A DNA stretch of 64,000 nt. It comes from Cliona cf. orientalis. Taxonomy: Eukaryota; Porifera; Demospongiae; Clionaida; Clionaidae. Positions 25,201-36,349 of this stretch are shown here, in pieces. Position 1 is the first letter of the stretch; each line of letters begins with the position of its first letter. Under the pieces are notes generated by a model. That model saw only the letters and a program-made list of their open reading frames with translations. It was not told the origin of the DNA and ran no database searches. The stretch spans positions 4,574,135-4,638,134 of the forward strand of contig OZ005692.1 in the NCBI GenBank assembly GCA_963930775.1, in the 5' to 3' direction. Made by a program: the position numbers and the translations under genes.

Positions 25201-27854
25201 ATCATAGTACTGCAATAGGATATTATTGTTCTAATTATTAATACCTTCAATGTCTATCCCACTGAAAATGCAACCATAGTGGCAAGGATTCAGAGAAGAG
25301 AAGCCTGAATGTTGCTCCACATCATCCTTAATCTTCATATTATCACCCATGTGTCCCATAAGGGCTGATTCTTGGTCAGTGATGATGAAAGAAGCCTCAC
25401 CATTACGATAATGGCTCTTCTTAATGACGATAAACTTGGGAGTAAATAGGGCATTGTCGAATTTAGTATGAGTACCCTCAGTCTCATTCTTATCTGAAAC
25501 TGAATATTCTTTAACAGTAAAATATTTTTATTGATGCACATACGCACACACCTTCCACATGTACATGTTCATCTGCTGTACCCTCAGCACCATCTGGCTG
25601 CTCAGGACGTACCACCTCATCTGCATCCATCTGTTCATCAGAGTCACTAGTATCAACTGAGAAAATAATATAATATAGTATTGTGTCACACAATTTTATG
25701 ACATTATACAGTCATCATAACACTGAAACTTACCATTCCGTACACAAAAAAATTTGGCTTTTGAGGCATACTTGAAATGGCTATACTCGATATATTTCAT
25801 GAGAGTCCATGGAACTTTCTGCTCCTCTCCATCCTCACCATCAATCACAAGATAGTCACTTGTCCAAATTGGTACGCCTCTAGAGTCGGCTACGTAAAAT
25901 GTAGCTTTCTCCCTTTCTTCCGTGCTATATATCGAGCAGCATTTTTCCAACATCCGCTGATATGTACAATCTTTATTGAAGATGATATTTGTCGGGGTGA
26001 CTCCCCGAATATGAATGCCCCGCCCCCTTCTACCACAGTGATACATTTTCCCTATTGGCATCTATTAAATACAAGCATTATTGTAAAATACTTTGATAAC
26101 AGTGATGAGTTATTGTTACCATTATCTGGTTAGAAGCAATGTCAGTGCTTGACGTGTTTCCTTTCTCTTTCTTTGATTTCTCTTTCACCAAAGCCTCTCT
26201 CTTCTTTTTTGCTTGCTTAATGTATGCATCAATGCCTACAATAATAATTATTTACAAATTTATCAAAATGAGTATTATATAAACTCTACAGGTTCACTGA
26301 TGAGAGTGTGAACTGTTACAAAGGTGTTGCAGACTTGGTTGGGGGACTTGTGGTTCCACCTCACAATATGAATGTTTGTAGCAGAGAAGTTCAATGGCTT
26401 GAAATGACTAATTTATACTCATGTGACAAGGCACAAAGGATGTCAGTTTATATAGTGACAGTTACAGGTGCCCTCACAAAGGTTGACCTGCAGAGCAGCA
26501 GAGCCATGCCTTTTCTGACTTGTAGTTGGAAGCACACCATTTCCCCTCCCCCCCTCACTCTGTCACACAAGTGTGGTGGAGTGATCTACTAGGTTACAAG
26601 ACTATACAGTGCAACCTCAGACCTTTAGCTTGATTAGCCAGGCTTGCTTCAACCAATAACATCAGTATACACATGCTAAAAAGTAGGTACTGACTTTTGA
26701 ATCTTATCCGGATCACATTTTACTTTGTGTCAGTGATCAGATATATTATTATTATTATACGTAGCCCATGTCATGTCACTAACTGGTCACAGTGCATGCC
26801 TTACTTTGGGTTAAACATAATATTATTTTACCACACACAACATACAGTACTTAATTATTGTGAGTTTCTAGACAGTTGATAGTGTCTCTGTAGTGACCTC
26901 AAACATTCTAAAACCCACAGCTACAGCCCACAGGGGAGTAAAAATTCAATGTGACATGAAGTTGCATGATCTGGCAAAAAAATTGTGTACTGATGTCACA
27001 GGGCCAATGAGGTGAGATGTGCAAGCAGCAATAAGCAAAATGAACCCAGGGTTGAAATTACAAAATTAATTGCTTGAAAGTTGTGTCTGCAAGCAACTAA
27101 AAACTATAATAATATTATAATGCATATGCATCTCACTATATTATATTATGCACCTGGGGGAGAGAGAGAGGGTCTGGGGAATCTTGCACTTCCAGCTGGT
27201 CTCTATTTAGGAATTTCCAGGCACCAATCAGATTATAATAAGTGGCACATGACAGCTCAAGAACATCCAGAATGTAAATAATTTAATGCATTAGAGTAAC
27301 ATTCAGAGCCCAACGTGCATCGATAAAAAATATTCAATTATTGCAATGATTATGCACTGCATGTGTCATGCATTCTGTAGGGAGGGACACATCGGATGTG
27401 CATGTGCATGATTCCCCAGACCTTATCTTATGCATGCATGAAGGTGCAGAAGGGGACTGGGCATGAGATTAGCTGAAAACAAGCCACAATCATCAGAAGT
27501 GTAGTTGAGTAGAACCCTCAGATAATAAATATTATTATTACTGTGTTATTGTGTAGGGTTTCATCCATAGCCACAAAAAATTGATGGAAAACAGTGGGAG
27601 TAATAAAGTAGTTTGCCCTCTTTGCTTCTTAAAAATTAATTCCTCCACACTGATTTTGTGATCATTATGACGCTTAACGTCAAATTCTTAGGGCGTTTGT
27701 AATTCTTTAAGTATCACCAGTGATAAGCATCACGCTTACTTTTGTTCACGGAGACAGTTGCCGCGGAGCCTTCGGAAGTGGAAGCAGTGGCAGGGTCACT
27801 TTGAGTACCAGCACTGTCGCTGAGAGTCTGGGAACTGCGGTCGCTGGCCATCAT
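22263..27854 (-). CDS. TE2 cargo: Ig-like plus protein kinase protein, multi-exon
   Basis: The probable start exon is ~27854-27745 (MMASDRSSQTLSDSAG). Next comes a Lys-rich exon at ~26235-26133 (KKKREALVKEKSKKEKG) and an exon at ~26065-25735 with VTPTNIIFNKDCTYQRM and FYVADSRGVPIW. Further exons at 25.7-25.2 kb are acidic. An Ig-like region at 25.06-24.80 kb reads ISSYQWAQEE and TEPGMYKCSV. The kinase domain follows: glycine loop VIGQGGFGTVHLA and VAAKI lysine (~24.3-24.16 kb), HHPHLSALLGVV (~23.70-23.58 kb), catalytic loop HLDVKPANIM (~23.33-23.21 kb), then DFGLAR and PPEQL (~22.66-22.26 kb). All key kinase residues are present, so it may be catalytically active; the loop is HLDVKPAN rather than HRDLKPEN. 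It is probably a TKL-like Ser/Thr or Tyr kinase. The 3' end faces the transposase 3' end 119 bp away. Confidence 0.7.
23060..23150. repeat. Hairpin in kinase-gene intron
   Basis: TAGTTAGATGTTTCGCA near 23070 pairs imperfectly with TGCGAAACCAACATCTAACTA near 23115. It is a short MITE-like inverted repeat between two kinase exons. No coding role. Confidence 0.45.
26250..27740. other. Large 5' intron of the TE2 kinase gene
   Basis: No conserved exon is seen between the first exon and the Lys-rich exon. An open stretch on the plus strand at 26283-26592 (with SVNCYKGVADLVGGLVVPPH) shows no recognised domain. A half MITE (AGGGTTTCATCCA) lies near 27555. Microsatellite ATT tracts are at 26740 and 27525. 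Confidence 0.4.
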
Positions 27855-28200
27855 GGCCCGCCAGGTAGATCTGTATGTTCAGGTAGATTCTGAGAATCGG
27901 CCGGGATGGAAAACTGAAAAAAAAAAAAGAAGTTATAGCAACCATACTATCACAGCAAACAAGCCATATAGCCTACCTTGAATCGAGGGAGACTCCAAGA
28001 ACTCTGCCTCACAGCAGCGAACACAAGGTGCGATCTATGCCAGTTGTGCGCATGCGCCAAAATCAAATCAAATAGGGCGGGGATCCGGATCCACGCGGGA
28101 GTGGCTTACGAAACCTTTTTCATTCGACGACCGTTACCTAATCTACGGTGGAGATACTGCGTACATGTACAGTCTTAAGTATGGTCTCGCGCATGGTGCG
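27745..28200 (-). promoter_or_regulatory. GC/CpG-richer 5' region of the TE2 kinase gene
   Basis: Base composition is distinctly GC-richer and CpG-richer than the surroundings (for example CGCGGAGCC, GCGCATGCGCC, GGGCGGGGATCC). It overlaps the putative start exon and its upstream flank, as expected for a promoter of a broadly expressed gene. No TATA box was assigned. Confidence 0.4.
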
Positions 28201-28405
28201 TCAGTGTCACCAGGGACTATACAATATCTTTCTGAAGGATAATGTATAGCCCCTGGTGTCATGCTGCCGATGATCAGCTACAGGGTCGGCTACGCCAGAC
28301 TGCACCAGACTAGTAGCTTAGTAGGGCATTATCATAATATCACGCATACCTGTCCAACAGCGCATACGTAGATAAACGGGAAAATTCAAAATTGGAAATA
28401 TCCAA

Positions 28406-28541
28406 ATTGGAAGTAGGTAATGAGAAAACTCGAACTAAGAAACGAGAAATATCCAAATTGGAAGTTGGTAATGAGAAAACTCGAAATTGGTAATGGGAAA
28501 TAATGAAATGGGTAATGGACATGGCCCTTCTGGGCCACCGT
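28406..28541 (-). repeat. TE2 right terminal inverted repeat (136 bp)
   Basis: Complement of 19299-19434 with no mismatch. The subterminal unit is repeated here about twice (28385-28470). It directly abuts the right target duplication at 28542. Confidence 0.92.
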
Positions 28542-28549
28542 AGGATTCT

Positions 28550-30986
28550 GCCCAAGTCATTTTGCAATCGATTGAGAACAATGACAAATTATGACTAACA
28601 AACCAATAAGGAACCAGACATAGAAGGAAAACAGGAATTGAAACCACGAGTATGCGTAGATGTCCATGCCATTATAGAAGCAAGTTTCAATTCCAAGATC
28701 AAGATTTAGCCATTATGTGAAAATTGTGCTGAAATTTGTAGTTGCTCTTGGAAACTTGGCCTGGTGGTTTGCTTGGATGATGTTTGCATAAAAGAAAAGA
28801 CCGTTCAGTGTTCCGACTGACACTGTTAGCCGAAATAGAAAAATAACAGTAATAAGAGCTACACCAGCCATCATAAAGAATAGAATCAGTGCTGTGTATT
28901 TGTTATTGCATGAGATGCAGTGTAAGCTGCCAAGGGCCAGGCTGAAATTCTCTCTGCATTGTCCACATACAATTCCAGTCCTGTTGAAGTCACACTGAAC
29001 TGATGGATCACTAAGACTTATGTCTTCAGGTATGTCTTTGCAATAGTCGAGAGGGCAACGGAACTCATGAATTAATAAAACATCACGATCTTTGTGAGAG
29101 ATCCAGAAATTATTCTTTTCTCTTTTAATTTTTGCAATGGAGTTATCTATGCTACATTTCTGTGTGAATTTTAGGAGTCTTGTGTTGCAAGAACACTCAG
29201 TCTGTTGATTTTTTGAGAGCTCAAAACCAAGAGGACAAGATTTTATGGTTATTTTAAGTGTTAGACTATCAATAAGACTCTGACATGGACTCAGTGGATA
29301 TAGTTTGAAGTATCCGTGAGTGTCATTAGTACTTGAATACAGTTGAAAGGATAGGTTATGACAGGCACCAGCAATAGATTGACCAGATGGGAAAAGACAA
29401 TATTTATCAGCTTCATTCTTGTTCTTGCTAAAAATTATAGTAGGTACTGGAGAACCACTTTGATCTAATGCTACTACTGCAACATTAAATTGTTCTCCTG
29501 GATGTAGGCTGATAGATCTGTCGCTATCTATTATTATAATAACATTTCCACCTTGGCATTTATCTATGGTGTTGTTGGTTCTGTAGTACAGTCTACACTT
29601 GTTGAGTTGTCCCCCATAGAGGGTACTTCCTGTAGATCCCGCAGAATTATTCTCAAAATGTAATGATATATATTCTGCGGTAGGAACAGAACTCTGAATT
29701 GACAAAAAACATTCTAGTGGAGCAAGAGGACACTGAAATTCGTCGATATAGAGTGCACCACCTCTATACGCATCATTTTTTGTAAATGAAATGTTGAGCC
29801 TGGGTACTAAGATCAATTTGGAGGTATTAAACAAGCTCATTGCTCCACCACGATCATGTGCTGTATTTCCTTCAAAGAGCACTGACTTTGTAAATGCATG
29901 TTAGAATGCTTTTGTGACTTGCAATTGCTCCTCCATAATAATTAGCGATATTTCTTTGAAATGCTATAATGGCTGATGATGAAGTATTTTCCGTTTGATC
30001 CATATTAAATGAAATATTGGCATACTCTATGTGCAGTGCACCACCAGAGTTAGCTGTATTGTTGTCAAAAGTGATAGAGCCAAGAAGTTTTGAATTCACG
30101 TAATATTGAAGTAATATTGCCCCACCCCGAGCTATTGCTTTATTATTGTAAAATAGGGCAGAAACTTCAGTAATGAAAGTTCCATTCACTACTGCATGCT
30201 ATTGCTCCACCAGATCCATAATCTTCTGCTGCTTTATTTTCAGAAAAATTTACCATAGACTCTCCTGTCAGTAGGAGCATTGAAAAGATACTATAGACTG
30301 CACCACCATAACCAAGACGTGATTTTGTTTGCCACCCAGAAGTGCATGACATTGTGCTGCAGCTATCTTCATTAGATTTTATGGAATTGTTAATGAAAGA
30401 GTTGGCTCCATCTGCGTGCATGACTAGGACACTACCATATAAGTAGATAGCCCCTCCATTAATTGCAACGTTGTTTTTGAATGTATTAGATCCAGTAAAT
30501 GTGATGTAACTTGATGCTATTATCATCAGTGCAGCTCCTAAACATCCATGAATTCCAATAAATTGGGAATTAGTAATGTTAAGCATACTCACGTTGCTCA
30601 GAATAGAACTACATCCATTATTTCCATTACCAAGAATAACAATATTAGATATTTCAACAGAGTGTGTACGTTCAAATACAATGCTGTAAGTGAAATCATC
30701 AACAAGAGTGATAATAAGTGATGTGATTTCAATATCTGAACAATTCTCCCACAGGATACTGGCTGCTGAGTTAAAAGCAATTTTCACCATTAAAATTTTC
30801 ATTACCTGGTCCAAGTGCACCATGAAAAGACAAGTTGTGTGTATTGATTATCCTTATGCTTGCTTCCAGTTTATGCAAGCCGGGGAGGAAATAAAAATCA
30901 CTATTATTTGTGAAGTAGGTATCTTGTTGATTTACATAGTCCTCAAGAGTGTAGCTAGCAGTGAGTTTTATCACCGGGATACCCAT
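28550..30986 (-). pseudogene. Pmp-repeat membrane protein, 5' part of split gene 2
   Basis: The first part reads LTASYTLEDYVNQQDTYFTN and FYFLPGLHKLEASI. It is followed by beta-helix repeats with GGAIYLYGSVLVM, GGAVYSIFSM, GGAILLQYYV and GGALHIEYAN. Next come GGALYIDEFQC, a Cys-rich segment (GIVCGQCRENF) and the first membrane helices. Frame breaks occur near 30800, 30190 (GGAIA to NGTFITEV) and 29890 (SILT to SVLFEGNT), and an in-frame TAA sits at ~28710 where gene 1 has ISWLNL. TE2 then cuts the membrane domain at 28549. Together with 18412-19290 this is one dead gene. Confidence 0.75.
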
Positions 30987-31531
30987 GTGTTGGTGTGATA
31001 TAGTTTACAGTAGTTGCAATCTGAGGCTGAGCAAGCAATGCAATGATTATTAGCAATACAGACACACTAACAGATCTTAACTACTTCATTGTACTAAGGC
31101 AAATTCACTGGCTATGACACTTTTTAGACTGAGATTTAAATATAGATAACGATTGAAAAGTACTGTAACAGTGCCAGAATAATTATTTCCTACATTCTAA
31201 TGCCAGCTTATAATAATAATATACATAGCAAAGATAGTCCCAAAGAGCAATCTCATGCAGACTAATGAGATTGATTTATATACACGAGTATTGCCAATTT
31301 ATTAACATGAAGATCCCAGTAGGGTAACGTAATTAGAGATAATAATATTATTATTGTTTGAGTCACGTTATTATCTTCATAATAATAATAATAATTGTAA
31401 ATTATATTGTTTTGGATTGGCTTACTTATCACCATTGCCAGTACTGTTTCTTTCACGTGGAAAACTTTCAAGTATTATTCAAGTCAGCACCAATCTTCAC
31501 TTTCTGTTATCCAAATTTGCTATTGTGTTAC

Positions 31532-31562
<31 letters not shown>

Positions 31563-32274
31563 AAACAAATTTAAAGGCATTGTGTCCATACATAAGGCCT
31601 AATTGCTTCTTAATGAGCTCATTAGTTCAAAAATTCAATTAAAGTGGGCACAGGAAGTACGGGCGCGCCCAATATCACCGTATAGTCCACGGAAGTACGC
31701 GGAGATCGAACACGTGCAGCGCAGAAGACATTCGCGACGGTCGAGTTGAGAAGCCTGCAATCTTCGGTTATGGACAGCTAAAGAGTAAGAAAACTGATAA
31801 GTATAGGATCGAGAGCCCACACGATGCCTAGAAAGTCGAACGCCCAGCAGAGCGAGCCTCAGCGGGCAGATTCGAATGTACACGCGAACTTATCAGCCAT
31901 CCGCCACGCCCAGTGTTCATTTACCGCGTGGGCGCGTGCGGCTTCAATTAGCAGGCAATCAGCGCTTATAGCATGACACAATGCCTTTAATATCCAGAAC
32001 TCCATATATACACAAGTATTCAATATTACATGCAGAAAAGGGTGTTTGTAAGAAATCGTGGGAATGTCCTTGAGACGCATACGAGACTAGCCATTTCTGC
32101 ATTAATTAAAACGGCAACATTATTAACACTCGAAAGCTATTCAGAATCTGCTAATTAGCTATAGCTAGCATAATATTATATTTATTATGTGATCAATTGT
32201 TGTATGAAACTATGATATAATTTATGTAGATGGTTAGAGTACTATGCACACATTATTGTGATCTCAAGAATTTA
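30987..32274. other. Intergenic spacer of the Pmp array with one MITE
   Basis: It contains the upstream region of gene 2 and the downstream region of the next copy. It matches 17.4-18.25 kb in order. It contains ATT microsatellites near 31340-31400, a C homopolymer at ~31537-31559 and the MITE at 31575-31986. No exon is supported. Confidence 0.5.
31571..31990. repeat. TTAA-flanked MITE
   Basis: TTAA lies at 31571-31574 and 31987-31990. The ends are AGGCATTGTGTCCATAC and its near complement (GCATGACACAATGCCT). The interior (31650-31950) is much GC-richer than the neighbourhood and has no plausible ORF. The TTAA duplication fits a piggyBac/Kolobok/Sola3-type non-autonomous element. Confidence 0.7.
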
Positions 32275-32767
32275 AGGAGCAGCTTGTGATTCAGTAATCT
32301 CTAAAAGTGGTTCGCGAAGGTCAACATCGATCTCAGTAGAAGTTCGTAGAGCCTGTAGCTCAGCAGCATCCTTATCCCCTGCTCTAGTCTGGTCTTTAAC
32401 TGGGGTAATCCTGAGAATTTTACTGAAGAGTAGATATTTTTGGATAAAAGGGAGCATGTAATTTTTCCAGATGTTTGATGAGTTAAGGACTAGGCTGATA
32501 TGAAAGAGAAAGATTCCAAGGAAAGTTATGAAAGCAATTCCAACAGAGATACTTGAAAGGGTGCACTGACTTTTAGCAGCATCTTCAGCTTTCTCATTGA
32601 GGTAGAATGTCGCTACTGAGAAAATTCCCAAGTCGAGAATAAACGATGACTCTAAGATGTCATTGTAAAAATGCTCATACACTCTGAATCTTATTGCTAG
32701 GAGAGCAACAGTCACCGAAATTACAGCTGTAGTATTGACACTCTCACTACCGTTAGCAAATGAGAGA
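32275..32767 (-). pseudogene. 3' fragment of Pmp membrane protein gene 3
   Basis: Encodes the last membrane helices (SFILDLGIFSVATFYLNEKA, SVGIAFITFLGIFLFHISLV) and the tail ending PLLEITESQAAP. Here the C-terminal tail is open, whereas gene 2 is frameshifted. Homology ends abruptly at 32767 (compare 18890), where the retrotransposon begins. The 5' part was not found to the right of that element, so this is a truncated copy. Confidence 0.75.
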
Positions 32768-32768
32768 A

Positions 32769-32898
32769 GATGTCTGGATCCTCTAGTGGCATCCAAGCAG
32801 GCAGAAGCCTGCAGCAGCTTGGCCCTTGTTTTATGTGTGGAAAACATGGTCATTTGCACAAGTCTTGCCCCTTGTTGCTTGGCACAGCTAACAAATGA
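32769..32898 (+). CDS. Gag-like zinc-knuckle fragment of YR retrotransposon
   Basis: A short open frame with one CCHC knuckle, CFMCGKHGHLHKSC (C-x2-C-x4-H-x4-C), preceded by a Ser/Gly-rich start. It is the expected nucleic-acid-binding tail of a gag-like protein, heavily shortened. It ends at a stop at 32898. It begins exactly at the boundary with the Pmp gene fragment. Confidence 0.55.
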
Positions 32899-33168
32899 AC
32901 ATACTGATACTTCCTAATTATCGTCTGTAATAATAGTCATGCTTTCATTTGCTCATATTATTTTACCTATACATGTGGTGTTGAGCCATGGAAGCATGTT
33001 TCTCCTTGAATTGTAGATGTTTATGATGTATGTGATGCTGTTTTATCTTGTTGTTGGGATGTGTGTGGTGAGGATGGAAGTGAGGGGACCTCGGGCAGCG
33101 GTTTAGTGGAGCATTACCTTGAGAATAATCAAGCAGATGATACTTGCCCCAAAGATTAGCCCTTATCA

Positions 33169-34819
33169 GTGCAGGGAAGATTGCGGGAGCATTCCAGTTT
33201 TTGGGAACAGGATCTAGAGGCCTCACAATTTGTGCTGGACATAATCACCAGTGGTTATAAGCTGCCTTTCACTACATATCTGCAGCCAATGATTGCAAAG
33301 AATCATCGCTCAGTAGTTAAGCATGCTAAGTTTGTAGAAGAATCCATTGGTGATTTAGTTCATTCGCGTTGTGCACGGAAATCGATGTCCTATCCAATAG
33401 TGTGCAGTCCACTCCTTGTGGTTGAAAATGCAAAGGGGAAGCTTAGGCTGGTAATTGACCTCTGTTATATCAACCAGTTTCTGATACAGTGCAAGTTTAT
33501 AAGTATGAGGGCTTTGATCTCATTTCCTCCTTATTTAGGCAAGGTGATTTTGTTTTTTCCTTTGACCTCATGTCTGGCTACCACCATGTGGACATTCATG
33601 AGGATTCACAGCCTTACCTTGGTTTTTCCTGGGGTGAGGGTGATAGGAAGAAATTTTATCTTTTCTGTGTACTCCCTTTTGGCTTATCTACTGCTTGCTA
33701 TGTGTTTACCAAACTCCTTAGGCCTTTAGTTAAGCGTTGGAGATCAATGGGGCTACGTGCAATTGTGTACATAGATGACGGTATCCGTGCATCTGCTTCT
33801 GAATCTGAGGCTGAGAAAGCCAAAGACATTGTGGTGTCAGATCTTGATAGGGCTGGTTTTGTATTAAATATCATGAAGTCACAGATGAGTCCAGTCCAGG
33901 TTATTGATTGGCTTGGATTTACCTTAGATTTAAGAGAGGGCTGTTTTAGTGTCCCACAACTAAAAATTGATCGGCTTAAGTCAGCCATAGCACATGTTTA
34001 TATGTTGCATGCAATTACTGCCCGTATCTTAGTAAGTATTATGGGTCAAATCATTTCAATGAGTCTGGATATTGGGCCAATAGTTCGCCTACGGACTAGG
34101 GCACTTTATGGGATCATCAATCAGCGGATTTTTGGTCAGATAGGCTTGCTCTCTCTATTGAAGCCCGAGATGAGCTTAATTTTTGGCAGCATAACATTGT
34201 TCAGCTTAATGGGCGTGCTATTTGGTTCTCTCCTAGTGTAACTAGGGTTGCTTATTCTGATGCTAGCGGCACAGGTTGTGGTGGATATGTGGTTGAGCTA
34301 GGACCAGAGGTGTCTCACGGCCAGTGGTCAGTTGACCAGGCTGCTTGCAGCTCTACATGGCAAGAGCTTAGGGCGGTGGATCATGTTCTACGCTCTTTTG
34401 CTCCTAAACTCAAGGGTCACACTGTCAAATGGCTGTCTGATAATCAGAATGTTGTCCAGATCATCCAGTATGGCAGTAAAAAGCCTCATCTACAAGATGG
34501 TGCAATGAGTATTTTTGAAACATGTTTTCAGCACTCCATTAAGCTAGTGATGAACTGTGTTCCCAGGAGTGGAAATGAGGTTGCTGATTACATCAGCAAG
34601 CTTAGAGATTTTGATGATTTGAAAGTTAATCCAATAATTTTTCAGTATTTGAGCAAAGCTTGGGGTCCTTTCACTGTTGACTGTTTTGCTTCGGATTATA
34701 ACTGCCAGTTACTGCGTTTTCATAGCAAATTTTGTGTGCCTAAGACTGAAGCTGTGGACACTTTCACAGTGAATTGGTCCGGTGAAACTTGTTGGCTGGT
34801 GCTCTATATTGCATGTTGA
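33169..34819 (+). pseudogene. Reverse transcriptase-RNase H of YR retrotransposon
   Basis: RT motifs are spread over three frames: LRLVIDLCYINQF (frame 1), then FSFDLMSGYHHVDIHED, VLPFGLSTACYVFTK and the catalytic IVYIDDG box (frame 2), then an RNase H part VAYSDASGTGCGGYVVE, STWQELRAVDHVL and KWLSDNQNVV (frame 3). Frame changes fall near 33490 and 34120. Catalytic aspartates are present, but the polypeptide cannot be made in one piece. The DASGTG and WQELRA blocks are typical of DIRS-type RNase H. Confidence 0.8.
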
Positions 34820-34944
34820 GGCTTGCAAAGCAAGGGTAGCTTTAGTTGTGCCCCTTTGGAAGTTGGCAGCATTCTGGCCTCTTCTCTGTCCTGATGGGCG
34901 TCATTTGGCTCCATTTTTCATGCCTGGCAATCATTTCCAATTTT

Positions 34945-35115
34945 TGATGAATATGAGGAATGTGGACTTGTGGGTCCTGTTGTGTGTTCCTATGAGGAAT
35001 ATGGACTTGTGGGTCCAGAGTATATGTGTTCCTATGTGGAATGTGGACTTATGGGTCCAGTGTGTGTGCTCCTATGTGGGGCGGGGACTTGTGGGTCCTA
35101 TGAGTGTTCATCTGT
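34945..35115 (+). repeat. Minisatellite in YR retrotransposon
   Basis: Four imperfect tandem units of about 40-45 bp share GTGGACTTGTGGGTCC and GTGTTCCTATG. They lie between the RNase H and recombinase regions and disrupt any coding continuity there. Confidence 0.7.
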
Positions 35116-35229
35116 ACAATGTGGAGCATGACTTAATAGCTATAGGTTGTTGTATTTTGCCCTCGTACACATGAATTGCTCATTCATGTATTCCTTATTA
35201 TATGCAAATATTCACGTTCAGATGTATTC

Positions 35230-36210
35230 TCAGCTGGAGTATGGTCAGATCTCTCTTCTATCAAGGATCCGGAGCTCCAACAGCTTGCATAATCTCTGCC
35301 TAGCGTAGTGCTCCAAGGTAAAGCGGTGTCTACTGTCAAAAAGTATTCTGGTGCCTACAATCGATTGAGGAGATGGGCTAGCACAAAACCAGAGATAAAG
35401 TCAACTATACCGCCACTACCCTCCATATTTGCTTATACCTTAGTTTTTTTAGCACTAACAGCCAAGACTAGTGTAGCTACCTAGTGTTGAAGCCGTGAGC
35501 GCTTTGTCATAGGTAAACCAGATTGCAACAGTGGAGGATACCACGGCCCACCCATTGGTTATTTAGGTCCTGGCTGGTATTAAAAGAAAGTTGGCATGTC
35601 CTACGGTAAAGAAAGAGCCTATTACGCCTGAGATTCTGTCAATGCTGGTGTCCAAATTTGGCCAGCAGGATGCATCGTTGTCTGACATTCGCACTTTATG
35701 TGCCTGTCTGCTTGGTTTTGCAGGATTTTTCGATTCGATGAATTAGCTAAACTCTGTGAATCGGATATCGTCGTGCGTAAAGAGCATATCGAGATATTTA
35801 TCGAGTCTAGTAAGACTGACCAACTCAGAGATGGTGCCTGGGTAGTGATTGCGCGTACTGATTCACCACTATGCCCAGTCGCTATGTTGGAACGCTATAT
35901 GCGCATGGCTAATGTTACTGGTGCTTGTGAGAAATACCTATTCAGAGCAATAGTGAACACAAAGAATGGCCAGAAGCTCAGGGAGTCAGGTGGTGTCAGC
36001 TACACCAGAATGAGGGAATTGGTCCTCGAAAAGCTGTCTGCAATAGGCTTAGATCCCAAAAGATTTAGCCTGCACAGCCTACGCTCTGGAGGAGCCTCTG
36101 CAGCTGCAAATGCAGGAGTGCCTGACCGGATGTTCAAACGGCATGGCAGGTGGCGCAGTGAGAATGCCAAAGATGGTTATGTGAAAGATTCACTGAAAGA
36201 TTGGTTATAA
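35230..36210 (+). pseudogene. Tyrosine recombinase of YR retrotransposon
   Basis: The N-terminal part (VKKYSGAYNRLRRWA, ~35335) is out of frame with the catalytic part. From 35698 the frame is open to the stop: GFAGFFRFDE-like DNA-binding region, then SLHSLRSGGASAAANAG (the R box with HxLR) and FKRHGRWRSENAKDGYVKDS (the H/W-R and tyrosine block). Arg, His, Arg and Tyr of the active site can be placed. In the living family it resolves a circular cDNA into the genome; this copy has stops upstream. Confidence 0.75.
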
Positions 36211-36258
36211 GTATCTCAACATTAATTTTGGGCCTGTGACCAAGACACTTTCTTTGCG

Positions 36259-36349
36259 TCTCTGTCACCCAATACCCAATTATAATTGATTGTGAACATG
36301 TTGGTGAGTGGTTGCATGGGGTGCCATTCATGTAGTGGGATTAGATGAA
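36259..36349 (+). repeat. YR retrotransposon direct repeat, copy B1
   Basis: Shares CAATTATAATTGATTGTGAA and the following ~60 bp (TGTTGGTGAGTGGTTGCATG) with 37054-37144, with only a few differences. The copies are separated by about 700 bp, as in the B1-A2-B2 layout of split direct repeats. Confidence 0.75.

Larger units (their letters stand above)
19291..28549. mobile_element. TE2: 9.2 kb DNA transposon with 8-bp target duplication and kinase cargo
   Basis: AGGATTCT is present at 19291-19298 and 28542-28549; the element is 19299-28541. In intact gene 1 the same site (about 1551) has one AGGATTCT, so the insertion point is proved by comparison. The ends are a 136-bp perfect inverted repeat. 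Two spliced genes sit tail to tail inside: an integrase-core transposase (plus strand) and an Ig-like/protein-kinase gene (minus strand). An 8-bp duplication occurs in hAT, P, Zisupton and other superfamilies; the integrase-like core points to a retroviral-integrase-fold family, perhaps IS3EU-like. I am not certain of the family name. Confidence 0.92.

Noticed and set aside
28340..28647. Frames with repeated LPTSNLDIS-type segments
   Set aside because: Translation of the TE2 terminal and subterminal repeats, plus the start of the Pmp pseudogene.
31358..31642. Proline-rich frames over the C homopolymer
   Set aside because: Generated by translation of a poly-C run; no coding evidence.
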